Shown here piece after piece: positions 1-6,382 of a stretch of DNA of 8,530 bases. The translations under genes and the position numbers were made by a program. The stretch comes from Desulfobacterales bacterium. Its GTDB lineage: Bacteria; Desulfobacterota; Desulfobacteria; Desulfobacterales; JAFDCJ01. The stretch's first letter is position 1, and every line of letters starts with the position of its first letter. The stretch is from positions 1,002,699 to 1,011,228 of the forward strand of contig CP070771.1 of NCBI GenBank assembly GCA_020345785.1, read 5' to 3'. The notes beneath the pieces were generated by a model. The model saw only the letters and a list, made by a program, of their open reading frames with translations. It was not told the origin of the DNA and did not search any database.

Positions 1-840
1 ATCATACGACTGGTGAAGATTGGAATTCAACTGGGCATCTCAAAAGTGCGGGTTACCGGCGGGGAGCCTCTGGTCAGGAAGGGCGTCTACGGATTTTTAA
101 GCAAATTGAGTCGGATCAGCGGGCTGGCAGACCTTTCGTTGACCACCAACGGTGTCGCGCTGAAAGACAACCTGGAAAAAATTAAATCCGCCGGTATAAA
201 GCGCATAAACATCAGCCTGGATACGCTCAACCGCAAAAAATTCGAACAAATCACCGGCCACGATTTCTTTGATCAGGTCTGGCAGGGCATCGAAATGGCA
301 GGGGAAATGGGGTTTCATCCCATTAAGATAAACATTGTCGCCCTAAATGGCGTCAATGAAGATGAGTTGATCGACATGGCGCGCCTGTCATTTGAATATC
401 CGTTTCACATTCGTTTTATTGAATACATGCCTATCGGCGACTCCCAGATGGGCAACGGTCCCCTGTTGCTGGCGCCGGAAATAAAGAAGCGCATCAGTGA
501 ACTTGGCAAACTCATCCCCGTCCGCAATACGATAAACGACGGGCCGGCGCAAAGATATCGCTTCGAAGGTGCGCGGGGGGAAGTCGGTTTCATCCATGCC
601 CTGAGTCACCACTTTTGTGACAGCTGCAATCGTCTCAGGTTAACTGCCAGTGGTCAGCTCAGACCCTGCCTGCTGTCCGATCATCATGAGGACATCAAGG
701 GACCTTTGCGAGCGGGATGTTCGGACGAGGATTTGGCAAAGATTTTCTTTCGAGCAGTGCGCCACAAGCCCTCGGACCACAACCTTGCAATCGGGAATTC
801 ATCCCGGGTATGCGGCCAGATGCGCGCCATCGGGGGATAG
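1..840 (+). CDS. moaA: GTP 3',8-cyclase MoaA, 5'-truncated by the window edge
   Basis: MoaA is a radical SAM enzyme that, with MoaC, turns GTP into cyclic pyranopterin monophosphate, the first step of molybdenum cofactor synthesis, in the cytoplasm. The frame is open from base 1, so about 50 N-terminal residues, including the CxxxCxxC that binds the radical SAM cluster, lie outside the window. A GTG at 13 is in frame but is interior by homology. Visible in the 279-residue fragment are the GGEP motif (fragment residues 20-23), TTNG and ISLDTL strands of the barrel, and the MoaA-specific C-terminal cluster CxxC-x13-C (C206, C209, C223) inside the HHFCDSCNRLRLT block. The protein ends in the conserved Gly-Gly (278-279) that reaches into the active site. 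It appears intact at the 3' end. No other moa gene follows, so any cofactor operon partners must be upstream of the window. Confidence 0.97.
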   Translation: MIRLVKIGIQLGISKVRVTGGEPLVRKGVYGFLSKLSRISGLADLSLTTNGVALKDNLEKIKSAGIKRINISLDTLNRKKFEQITGHDFFDQVWQGIEMAGEMGFHPIKINIVALNGVNEDELIDMARLSFEYPFHIRFIEYMPIGDSQMGNGPLLLAPEIKKRISELGKLIPVRNTINDGPAQRYRFEGARGEVGFIHALSHHFCDSCNRLRLTASGQLRPCLLSDHHEDIKGPLRAGCSDEDLAKIFFRAVRHKPSDHNLAIGNSSRVCGQMRAIGG

Positions 841-959
841 ACCGAGAAACTGCGCCCGGAGGGCCGGGTAATGATTTCAGCTCAGAGGGATGGTGTTTGC
901 AGTCAGGTAACTAATGGAATAATTTAATAATGGAATGAAGGACCAGACGTTCAAGGTTG

Positions 960-1092
960 GAAGAAAAAAGCCTGAGCCGCAGCAGTGGGAGGCTACATTT
1001 ACTCGCACAATCAGCGTAATACGGCCCAGGCTAACGGAAATGCCCATCTTTGAATAACCACTGGTAATCCGGCTCAACGAGAATGGGCATTA
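960..1092 (-). ncRNA. Candidate structured small RNA ending in a T-tract
   Basis: Two long inverted repeats lie here. 1039-1047 (AATGCCCAT) and 1083-1091 (ATGGGCATT) are perfectly complementary over 9 bases. 969-981 and 1020-1032 pair over 13 positions. Read on the minus strand, that second stem is AGCCTGGGCCGTA with TGCGGCTCAGGCT, which closes completely if two G.U pairs are allowed; read on the plus strand the same two positions are A.C mismatches. This favours a minus-strand RNA. The minus-strand stem is followed at once by T6 then CTT (969-961), like an intrinsic terminator, though its loop is large (38 bases). A TATAAT (minus, 1094-1089) lies at the other end but overlaps the outer stem, and no good -35 accompanies it, so the start is unknown. 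I do not recognise the RNA family. Confidence 0.4.
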
Positions 1093-1100
1093 TAAGATTG

Positions 1101-1142
1101 GCCCTTTAGCAAGCTAAACGCAACAAATCAAGGCTTTTTTTT
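1101..1142 (+). terminator. Weak plus-strand terminator-like hairpin with T8
   Basis: GCC-C-TT at 1101-1106 can pair with AAGGC at 1130-1134 with one bulged C, enclosing an alternative small hairpin TTTAGC/GCTAAA (1105-1118). A run of eight T follows (1135-1142). It lies 35 bases before the kinase start codon, so it could end transcription from moaA or act as an attenuator for the kinase gene. The stem is short, so confidence is low. Confidence 0.3.
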
Positions 1143-1177
1143 ATTGGAGATCAATTTTTTGCTAAATGGAGCAAATT

Positions 1178-1660
1178 ATGGAAATCAAAACAGTCAAAAT
1201 CGAAAATCCGGCTAACTTGAACCTGATCCTGGGGCAATCGCATTTCATCAAAACGGTTGAGGACATCTATGAAGCCATGGTATCGACGGTCCCGATGGCC
1301 AAATTCGGCCTTGCCTTTTGTGAAGCCTCGGATGTTTGCCTCGTAAGGCACACCGGCACTGACGACGAATTGCGTGAGCTGGCCAAGCAAAATGCCTACG
1401 CGCTTTCAGCCGGTCACAGTTTTATTATATTCATGAAGGACATGTATCCCGTAAACGTCTTGAATGCGATCAAGAATGTGCCGGAAGTATGTCGTATCTT
1501 TTGCGCCACCGCCAACCCCGTAGAGGTAATTGTCGCGGAATCGGAACAGGGACGCGGCATTCTGGGCGTCATTGACGGCTACGCTTCCAAGGGAATTGAA
1601 ACCGAGGAGGACATTGAAGCCCGTAAAAATCTGCTGCGTCAAATCGGTTACAAGCAGTGA
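1178..1660 (+). CDS. Adenosine-specific kinase family protein (DUF355 type)
   Basis: This 160-residue protein matches, by recalled family pattern, the small adenosine-specific kinase family described from Pyrobaculum and found in archaea and anaerobic bacteria. The family transfers phosphate to adenosine and is unrelated to ribokinase-type kinases. Recognisable blocks are [17 protein letters not shown] (residues 17-33), [12 protein letters not shown] (54-65), [10 protein letters not shown] (77-86) and the C-terminal [12 protein letters not shown]...[10 protein letters not shown] stretch (110-134). The length is that of the whole family. I chose ATG 1178 over the in-frame ATG at 1166 because GGAG at 1168-1171 lies six bases before 1178, and because family members start with a MEIKxVKIE-like strand. 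The gene stands alone: a non-coding 337 bases precedes it and 256 bases follow. Bacterial members have little experimental support, so the physiological substrate is inferred. Confidence 0.9.
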   Translation: MEIKTVKIENPANLNLILGQSHFIKTVEDIYEAMVSTVPMAKFGLAFCEASDVCLVRHTGTDDELRELAKQNAYALSAGHSFIIFMKDMYPVNVLNAIKNVPEVCRIFCATANPVEVIVAESEQGRGILGVIDGYASKGIETEEDIEARKNLLRQIGYKQ

Positions 1661-1916
1661 TACGAGTTTGGTGTTGCATTCTTAGTTTCAGCGCTTTTTT
1701 ATGAGCACATCAAACTCCGAGCCGACCGCAAAAACAGGCGAAAAAAAACCGCCCACTTAAAACCCGTTGGTTTAAGAATTCGCGATTTTACTTTGACATA
1801 TGCAATTCAATAATCTACGGTATTCGGCAGGATTAAGCCGCCAGTCGTTTCACTCAAGTTTTTAATAACAGTCTTAAAAGTAATTCAACTTTCCTCATTT
1901 TCAAGGCAGGGGAAAC
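1661..1916. other. Non-coding gap between kinase and PilZ genes
   Basis: These 256 bases hold no plausible gene. An imperfect hairpin CTTAAAACC / GGTTTAAG lies at 1756-1776 with no T-run after it. A possible promoter for the PilZ gene starts at 1793 (separate entry). The sequence is more AT-rich than the flanking genes, as expected for a regulatory gap. Confidence 0.7.
1793..1821 (+). promoter_or_regulatory. Possible sigma-70 promoter for the PilZ gene
   Basis: A perfect TTGACA occurs at 1793-1798. At the standard 17-base spacing the -10 position (1816-1821) reads TACGGT, only three matches to TATAAT; a closer TAATCT at 1811-1816 would leave only 12 bases. The -35 is good and the -10 poor, so this is a suggestion only. 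Transcription from here would give a leader of roughly 90 bases. Confidence 0.3.
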
Positions 1917-2228
1917 ATGGCAATTATTCCTGATCTTCGAAACGACCCGCGCATCAAACACAAAGCCGACATTCAATTTGAAAATTATTTCTCGGACGCC
2001 CATTACACGGCCCGGATGTATAATTATAGTCTCGGAGGAATGTACTTTGAGGCCGATTATGCACCTTTGCCCGGCACGGAAATTGTCATTGGGATCAAAG
2101 ATTCGCCGTACGATTCAGGGGCCGATGTGTACCGCGCCCAGGTAAGATGGCGTCGACAATTGACGGCGAAGAGTTCGCCCTATCATTATGGGGTCGGAGT
2201 TCGATATTGCCCGACGGACGGCATTTGA
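1917..2228 (+). CDS. Single-domain PilZ protein (c-di-GMP receptor)
   Basis: This 103-residue cytoplasmic protein consists of one PilZ domain, the family that binds cyclic di-GMP and relays it to motility, exopolysaccharide or other outputs. Both ligand motifs are present: RxxxR as R8-N-D-P-R12, and the [D/N]xSxxG motif as N36-Y-S38-L-G-G41, followed by the typical MYFE strand. The C-terminal strand YGVGVRY resembles the usual domain end. There is no second domain, signal peptide or membrane segment, so it would act by binding a partner. A purine-rich AGGGGA at 1908-1913 lies just before the ATG. It is the last plus-strand gene and converges with the HAD gene 27 bases downstream. No cyclase, phosphodiesterase or motility gene is nearby to name its target. 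Confidence 0.88.
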   Translation: MAIIPDLRNDPRIKHKADIQFENYFSDAHYTARMYNYSLGGMYFEADYAPLPGTEIVIGIKDSPYDSGADVYRAQVRWRRQLTAKSSPYHYGVGVRYCPTDGI

Positions 2229-2255
2229 AATTCAGGTATTAAAATTTTATCGTAA

Positions 2256-2726
2256 CTACGACCTCATCGTCGCCGTCAATCTCAGCGGTCTCCGCAACAG
2301 GTCCAGCGCGGGCACAATTCCGGTGCAAACCACATCGGCGGCTAACAGGGTTTCAATCGCCGCTCCTTCCTCCAGAATAACGGCAATGCCCAACGCCGCT
2401 TCTTTGAGCATTAAGCGGTCGTTGCGGCCGTTGCCGATACACACGCTGTGCTGAGCTCCAATTTCATTAACATAAGTCAGTTTGCCGATCTCCTGGTATT
2501 CTGCGGCAATTACTGAAACTTCGCAGGGGATATCATCGAGATAGGTGCGAGCCTGACCAAATGTGTCGGCCGTCAGAACATGAATGGAGAGTTCATCGGA
2601 TAGGGCCCTTAGCCTTTCTTGCACACCAGGTAAGAGTTTTCCATCGCAGGCAAGGGTACCGTTGTAATCCAGCACCAGATGGTTGAGACGCAATATTTTA
2701 AAACCCGGAATATCGATTTCAATCAT
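2256..2726 (-). CDS. Small HAD-superfamily hydrolase, soluble P-type-ATPase-like (COG4087 type)
   Basis: This 156-residue protein is a minimal haloacid dehalogenase fold without a membrane part or obvious cap domain. Motif I is D20-Y-N22-G-T24, with D20 as the likely phospho-accepting Asp. Motif II is T52 in HVLTAD, motif III the lysine K82, and motif IV the G98-N-G-R-N-D103 loop that binds Mg2+. The third residue of motif I is Asn instead of the Asp of typical HAD phosphatases or the Thr of P-type ATPases. I chose ATG 2726 because AGAGGA lies six bases upstream and members of this family begin with MIxIxIPG. An upstream ATG (2786) has an AAGGA nearby but would add 20 low-complexity residues. 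It lies 157 bases downstream of the PLP enzyme gene, separated by a repeat. The substrate is unknown; a phosphatase role is inferred. Confidence 0.87.
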   Translation of the reverse strand: MIEIDIPGFKILRLNHLVLDYNGTLACDGKLLPGVQERLRALSDELSIHVLTADTFGQARTYLDDIPCEVSVIAAEYQEIGKLTYVNEIGAQHSVCIGNGRNDRLMLKEAALGIAVILEEGAAIETLLAADVVCTGIVPALDLLRRPLRLTATMRS

Positions 2727-2796
2727 TTTATATCCTCTATTTGTTTTCGAAGCCACGCCAACTGCGACCTCTGAGCTATCAGCCATGAGTTCCTTT

Positions 2797-2936
2797 TTCT
2801 GTCGTCTGTTCTCTGTCTTCTGTTCTCCGTCTTCTGTCTTCTACCGTCTTTGCTGTAAGTTGTGAGCTTTTTTTCTCACCTTCTCACCTTCCCCGCTTCT
2901 CACCTTCTTTCCTTTGTCCTCTGTCGTCTGTTTTCC
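2797..2936. repeat. Degenerate polypyrimidine/polypurine short repeats
   Basis: On the plus strand this stretch has three blocks. 2799-2850 is built of CTGTCxTCTGTTCT-like units, 2873-2908 of repeated TTCTCACC units, and 2917-2936 returns to the CTCTGTCGTCTG type. The minus-strand reading is ACAGAxGACAGA and GGTGAGAA. Similar ACAGAxGACAGA sequence occurs again at 8311-8346. The block begins just outside the HAD gene and runs into the last codons of the PLP enzyme gene. It looks like a dispersed intergenic repeat and not coding DNA. Confidence 0.75.
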
Positions 2937-4089
2937 GACGTTCCGCCAGTGCCGCCGCCATTCGGTTGAGCGCTGTTTCAAGCAAGCTCCTGGGGCATCC
3001 GAAATTGAGGCGCAAAAAACCGGCGCCGTCAAATTCGATCCCGTCCTGCAGCACCACACCGGCATCTTCGAAAAAGGCGGACGGATTTTTCAAGCCCGCC
3101 TCGCGCACGTCGATCCAGGCGAGATAGGTGGCTTCCACCGGAGCCATTGACAGGTGAGGCATCCGGGCAACAGCCCGCTTGACGGCGTCCCGGTTGCCTC
3201 GCAAATAGTCAAGCAGCGCGGCCTGCCAATCGGCACAATCTTCAAATGCCGCGCGGGCTGCGGTGTAGCCCATTGCATTGACCTCCGGAACGATACCGGC
3301 CATCGCTTTTTTAAATTTTCGCCGCAGGGCCTTCTCCGAAATAACGGCAAAGGCGCAGCCTAAACCGGGAAGATTATAGGTCTTGCTGGGGGCCATCAGG
3401 GTAATGGTTCGGGACGCTACTTCCGGATCCAGCGTGGCAGTCGGTATGTGGCGCTTTTTCCGGTCAAGAATCAGGTCGCAGTGAATTTCATCGGAACATA
3501 TCACGATGTCGTGCTTGCGGCAGACGGCAGCCAGCGCGGCAAGTTCCTCCCGCTTGTAAACACGTCCAACCGGGTTGTGGGGGTTGCAGAGTATGAAAAG
3601 TCGGGTTTTGTCCGTGATCGATTGTTCCAGCCGGTCAAAATCAAACTGCCAGCGGTTGTTATCCTCTTTCAAAGGGACTTTGATCAAACTGCGCCGAAAA
3701 TGGCCGGGAGCGGTTAGAAACGGCGGATAGACCGGCACCGCCGTCATCACATCGTCTCCATCCTCTCCCACGGCCCGACAGGCCACATTGAGTCCGGTAA
3801 CCATTCCCGGCAGCCAAACCAGCCATTCCGGCTGCACTTTCCAGGCATACTTGGATTCGAGCATCGCCGTCACGACTTCCTTTAATTCATCCGGCGCAAC
3901 AGTGTAACCGAACACCCCGTAGTCAACCCGTTTCTTCAGAGCACGGATAACGGCCGGCGGCGATCGAAAATCCATGTCAGCCACCCAGAGGGGGATAATA
4001 TCCCGGCCTTTGTATTTTTCCCATTTCAGGCTGGCGGTTCCGGCCCGCTCCACTGGTGTATCGAAATCAAACCGTTTTTCTGAGTCCAT
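2884..4089 (-). CDS. PLP-dependent aminotransferase, MalY/PatB family (probable cystathionine beta-lyase)
   Basis: This 401-residue fold-type I PLP enzyme belongs to the MalY/PatB group, which cleaves C-S bonds of cystathionine or cysteine conjugates to pyruvate, ammonia and a thiol; some members act as true aminotransferases. Visible are the family start DFDTPVERAGTASLKW (residues 8-23), PLWVADMDF (33-41), GYT (61-63), CNPHNPVGR (168-176), SDEIHCDL (199-206) with the PLP-pyridine Asp200, the Schiff-base lysine K236 in APSKTYNLPGLG, and the carboxylate-binding R360 in FLRLNFGCPR. I start at ATG 4089 because family proteins begin a few residues before DFDTP; an in-frame ATG at 4143 would add 18 unmatched residues. 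The SD is weak (GGGA, three bases upstream). The last 18 or so charged residues (after AAALAE) are encoded by repeat sequence. The exact substrate is not determinable here. Confidence 0.92.
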   Translation of the reverse strand: MDSEKRFDFDTPVERAGTASLKWEKYKGRDIIPLWVADMDFRSPPAVIRALKKRVDYGVFGYTVAPDELKEVVTAMLESKYAWKVQPEWLVWLPGMVTGLNVACRAVGEDGDDVMTAVPVYPPFLTAPGHFRRSLIKVPLKEDNNRWQFDFDRLEQSITDKTRLFILCNPHNPVGRVYKREELAALAAVCRKHDIVICSDEIHCDLILDRKKRHIPTATLDPEVASRTITLMAPSKTYNLPGLGCAFAVISEKALRRKFKKAMAGIVPEVNAMGYTAARAAFEDCADWQAALLDYLRGNRDAVKRAVARMPHLSMAPVEATYLAWIDVREAGLKNPSAFFEDAGVVLQDGIEFDGAGFLRLNFGCPRSLLETALNRMAAALAERRKTDDRGQRKEGEKRGR

Positions 4090-4213
4090 TTTCCCAAATT
4101 GATAGTTTTGGCTTATCGTTGTGTCTGCTGGCGTCGCAACCATTACCGTATCGGGCTGAACAACACATGAAAGCTGTGCATGATGAATCGTAAATACACG
4201 TCAAACCAAACAG

Positions 4214-4395
4214 ATCAGCGCCAAGAGTGATTAAAATATATTTTAGAAAATTACAAGGGCACGCTTTCACAGGTACCGCGCATGATGCCGCCAAAATTAT
4301 TTATTTACATCAGCGACCAGTGACAGAGCTTGTTTCCAGCCCCTTCCAGGGGCCTTCCTCATACCTCCTGATCTGCTGGTGGTCGCTGATTTGTA
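4214..4395 (-). promoter_or_regulatory. Candidate structured mRNA leader with alternative helices
   Basis: The arm ATCAGCGACCA (4309-4319) is perfectly complementary to TGGTCGCTGAT (4380-4390), and the match extends outwards through TTTAC with a two-base gap. Between them lies a strong hairpin, GCCCCT-TCC-AGGGGC in plus reading (about 4338-4352). A third near-copy of the arm, ATCAGCGCCA (4214-4223), differs by one missing A. On the minus strand the first-transcribed arm (4390-4380) could therefore pair with either of two later arms, which is the layout of a switchable leader. No T-tract follows either helix, and I match it to no known riboswitch class. Confidence 0.35.
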
Positions 4396-4408
4396 AAGCC
4401 GAAGGGAT

Positions 4409-4437
4409 CTTCTAAAGTATGATTCCCCAAAGGTCAA
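4409..4437 (-). promoter_or_regulatory. Possible sigma-70 promoter for the PLP enzyme gene
   Basis: On the minus strand TTGACC (4437-4432, five of six) is followed after 17 bases by TAGAAG (4414-4409, four of six). It lies just after the stop codon of the upstream lipoprotein-like gene, which would make the PLP enzyme a separate transcription unit with a leader of about 310 bases that contains the inverted repeats at 4214-4395. Confidence 0.35.
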
Positions 4438-4462
4438 ATCTAAAATGATAATTCCTGCATTT

Positions 4463-5959
4463 TTATTTGAACTCAAAATTTTTATCAAAGAGGTCGGGAT
4501 CATCAAAATGTTCGCGGCCGATAAACTTGACGGCATGGTGGCCGCGCTGACGCATGCTACCGATATCGGGGATTCCCATGGGGAAAAAGATGAGCGGCTC
4601 GATCCTGCCGGAATTTTTTCCGATGCCGTTGGAATTGAAAATGCTTTCGTAAGTTCGATCCTGGCGGGGCAGCATTTCGAGGCGCTCGTAGGGCGCCAGC
4701 TCATATGGCACCAATGCGGCTGCGGTTGCGGTGCTGTCAATGTGAGCTACCTGGTGCCAACCCGACATCATCCTTAGCCTCAGGCGCTCCTGCGGGTAAG
4801 ACGCCGGCAGCCGCCGGGGAACGAAGGCATCGAGTTCATCCGGTAAAGGAATCAATTTGGCGATCTTTTGGCGGCTGGGCAGAAAGAAATGATAGCAGCC
4901 GCAGTTGTTCATTATATCCACCATAAAAGGTCGGCCGTCGTTATCCAGTGAGACCCTGACGGTCAGACCGTCCAGCGGCCCTCTTTCAATCCAGGGAGCC
5001 AGCGGCCCATTTCTGGCCGAATACCAGAATACGTAGTTAAGCTGCAAGATGGGTTTCCCCTTGAGCAGGGCGTGGGAGCTGTAATAGTAGACCGTCGGCC
5101 GGTCCGGATTGATGCCGACCTTGTTGTCATGCCAGACGACTTCACCGATTTTATCATAAGCAGCAGCGATATCCTGATAGACGACGGGCGCAAACATCGC
5201 CAGCAATAGCTTCTGATCAGCATCCGAAAGCTGCGGTATTTCAAGCGGATTCTGTCGCGAGCGATCCAGAATAAGACGCACGCTCCGCTCGGAGTATGGC
5301 TCACTCCGTAAAGGTCCGTAGGCGGTTAATTCTCCCAGCGTCTCGAGTTGATCGACAGGTACGCGAAGCCGCTTGGTGAATTTATCCTGTACGTTGCGCG
5401 TGACGGCGGCGACCGGAATGCAGGTCAGCGGATATATCCCGACAACCCGCATGGCAGTTGAATATTCGCTGGGGCTGGTCACCGCCGCCTGCAGGATCGT
5501 GGAAAAATCCGGCCGGCGTTGATCGCCGGTTAAAAGCTGTTCAGAATAAAAGGCCAGCCGGTCGAATAAAATCTTTCTGTCGGCCGGTTCACCGAGTTGG
5601 TGGGCAAGATCCGTCAGATCATCGGCGGGAAGGTTTTGAATTTCCTTACGGCGGGCATCGAGATCCAACTGCTGCAACCGTCGTACCCACTGCTCTTTGC
5701 GTTCATCGCTGTCCAGATGATCTTTTAAGGCGGTTAAAAAACGGTTCGTGCGCAGGTATGGGAATCCGCCGACCGGAAAATCAGCGGCGTTTCGCACCCC
5801 GGTTTCCTTCACCGCTTGATCCAGCAAATTGATAAATCGTATATATTCCGGCGGCCGTTCAAACGCTGCCGACCGCTGATACGTGGCGTAAGTCGCGCAA
5901 CCCTGACACATAAGGACCAGCAGAGTGAGGATATATTTCAGAGAGAGGTTAATTCGCAT
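4463..5959 (-). CDS. Large conserved-looking lipoprotein-like protein of unknown function
   Basis: I do not recognise the family of this 498-residue protein. From ATG 5959 it starts with MRINLSLKYILTLLVLMCQG and then Cys21: a short basic end, a hydrophobic core and G-C at the cleavage site. That resembles a lipoprotein signal, though Cys18 at the -3 position is atypical. It would place the protein in the envelope, probably membrane-anchored. An upstream ATG (6010) would put 17 polar residues before the signal, so it is less likely. The body is mixed alpha/beta in appearance, with a charged helical region at about 75-150. The C-terminal half holds two motif-like clusters: NCGCYHFFLP (352-361) and RQRGHHAVKFIGREHFDDP (470-488), rich in Cys and His as a metal or catalytic site might be. 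The SD is weak. It ends 26 bases before the suggested promoter of the next gene. No domain assignment is made. Confidence 0.85.
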   Translation of the reverse strand: MRINLSLKYILTLLVLMCQGCATYATYQRSAAFERPPEYIRFINLLDQAVKETGVRNAADFPVGGFPYLRTNRFLTALKDHLDSDERKEQWVRRLQQLDLDARRKEIQNLPADDLTDLAHQLGEPADRKILFDRLAFYSEQLLTGDQRRPDFSTILQAAVTSPSEYSTAMRVVGIYPLTCIPVAAVTRNVQDKFTKRLRVPVDQLETLGELTAYGPLRSEPYSERSVRLILDRSRQNPLEIPQLSDADQKLLLAMFAPVVYQDIAAAYDKIGEVVWHDNKVGINPDRPTVYYYSSHALLKGKPILQLNYVFWYSARNGPLAPWIERGPLDGLTVRVSLDNDGRPFMVDIMNNCGCYHFFLPSRQKIAKLIPLPDELDAFVPRRLPASYPQERLRLRMMSGWHQVAHIDSTATAAALVPYELAPYERLEMLPRQDRTYESIFNSNGIGKNSGRIEPLIFFPMGIPDIGSMRQRGHHAVKFIGREHFDDPDLFDKNFEFK

Positions 5960-6382
5960 GGGCTCATTTTTTTTCCAACAGACTTTAAAAGCAATGGCAA
6001 TGGAATTCATAAAGTTTCAAATGAGCGCCGCCGCTGATACTTCTTATGAAACTTCACCTGAACGGAACAGTCCGCCGCGGCGGACAGAATAACGAATATC
6101 GAACCGCAGAATTTCGAAGGATGGTTTCGCGTTGCTCAGTCCTTTTTCCATAAAAAAAGACAGAAAACCTTCCTTCGACATTCGATATTTCACGCCTCGG
6201 CGTGATTCGATATTCGATATTCGCTTTTTGAGGTTTCTTTTTTCGATCAAACATGCCGCTCCGCGGCCGGCGGCTGGGCTGCCTGTCCTCCGACCTGTCC
6301 CGTCGTAGTCAAGCTGCAAGCGTGACGAAGTCGGAAGCCTGGTAGGCGAAGGAGGGACACCCGAAACCTGAAACCCGATATC
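5960..6382. other. Non-coding repeat-rich spacer between J-domain and lipoprotein-like genes
   Basis: Apart from about 100 bases that must contain the lipoprotein-like gene's upstream signals (5960-6060, no clear promoter seen), this interval consists of dispersed-repeat material. It includes a palindrome at 6071-6084, an inverted-repeat pair at 6093-6223, and a GC-rich block at 6250-6360 with GCCGC-TCC-GCGGC (6255-6267) and TCCGAC/GTCGGA (6289-6294, 6330-6335). Open frames here are translations of the repeats and are not called as genes. Confidence 0.75.
6093..6223. repeat. Imperfect inverted repeat built of CGAATATCGAAT-type units
   Basis: The left arm (6093-6124) runs from CGAATATCGAA to CGAAGGATGG. 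The right arm (6168-6223) read on the minus strand runs from CGAATATCGAATATCGAAT to GTCGAAGGAAGG. The 43-base centre (6125-6167) is not repeated. The right arm is interrupted by a 16-base palindrome TCACGCCTCGGCGTGA (6190-6205), and the left is preceded by the perfect 14-base palindrome TCCGCCGCGGCGGA (6071-6084). From memory this resembles a dispersed non-coding repeat seen in Desulfobacterales genomes. There is no transposase and no clear target duplication. Confidence 0.7.

Larger units (their letters stand above)
841..1177. other. Non-coding interval between moaA and the kinase gene
   Basis: No credible coding frame is present in these 337 bases. From 855 to 868 a small hairpin (CCCGG, loop AGGG, CCGGG) follows moaA, but no T-run comes after it. 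TAATGGAAT occurs twice as a direct repeat (912-920 and 928-936). From about 960 to 1142 there is a dense set of inverted repeats and T-tracts, listed separately as a candidate structured RNA. The kinase ribosome binding site sits at the right end. Confidence 0.8.
4090..4462. other. Non-coding leader region upstream of the PLP enzyme gene
   Basis: No gene is supported in these 373 bases between the lipoprotein-like gene's stop and the PLP enzyme start. The region contains a possible minus-strand promoter (4409-4437), a long-range inverted repeat with a hairpin inside it (4304-4395), a third near-copy of the repeat arm (4214-4223), and an AT-rich stretch (4230-4253). Confidence 0.75.

Noticed and set aside
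855..868. Hairpin after moaA as an intrinsic terminator
   Set aside because: Only a five-base stem, followed by TAATGATTTC and no T-run.
940..1142. Known riboswitch (cobalamin, molybdenum cofactor, c-di-GMP GEMM) next to moaA
   Set aside because: None of the conserved cores I know for these classes is visible, and the element lies downstream of moaA, not in its leader.
2727..2786. Longer HAD protein starting at ATG 2786
   Set aside because: An AAGGA lies before it, but the added 20 residues do not match the family start MIxIxIPG, and ATG 2726 has AGAGGA at ideal spacing.
2862..2880. GTGAG/CTCAC hairpin as terminator between the PLP enzyme and HAD genes
   Set aside because: The T-run lies in the loop on the plus strand and A-run on the minus strand; nothing T-rich follows the stem in the direction of transcription.
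4297..4740. Minus-strand open frame of 147 codons overlapping the lipoprotein-like gene's 3' end
   Set aside because: Most of it is an out-of-frame reading of the larger gene, and the rest covers the inverted-repeat leader.
6044..6319. Minus-strand open frame of 91 codons in the repeat-rich spacer
   Set aside because: It is a translation of the CGAATATCGAAT-type inverted repeat and the flanking palindrome, with no independent coding evidence.
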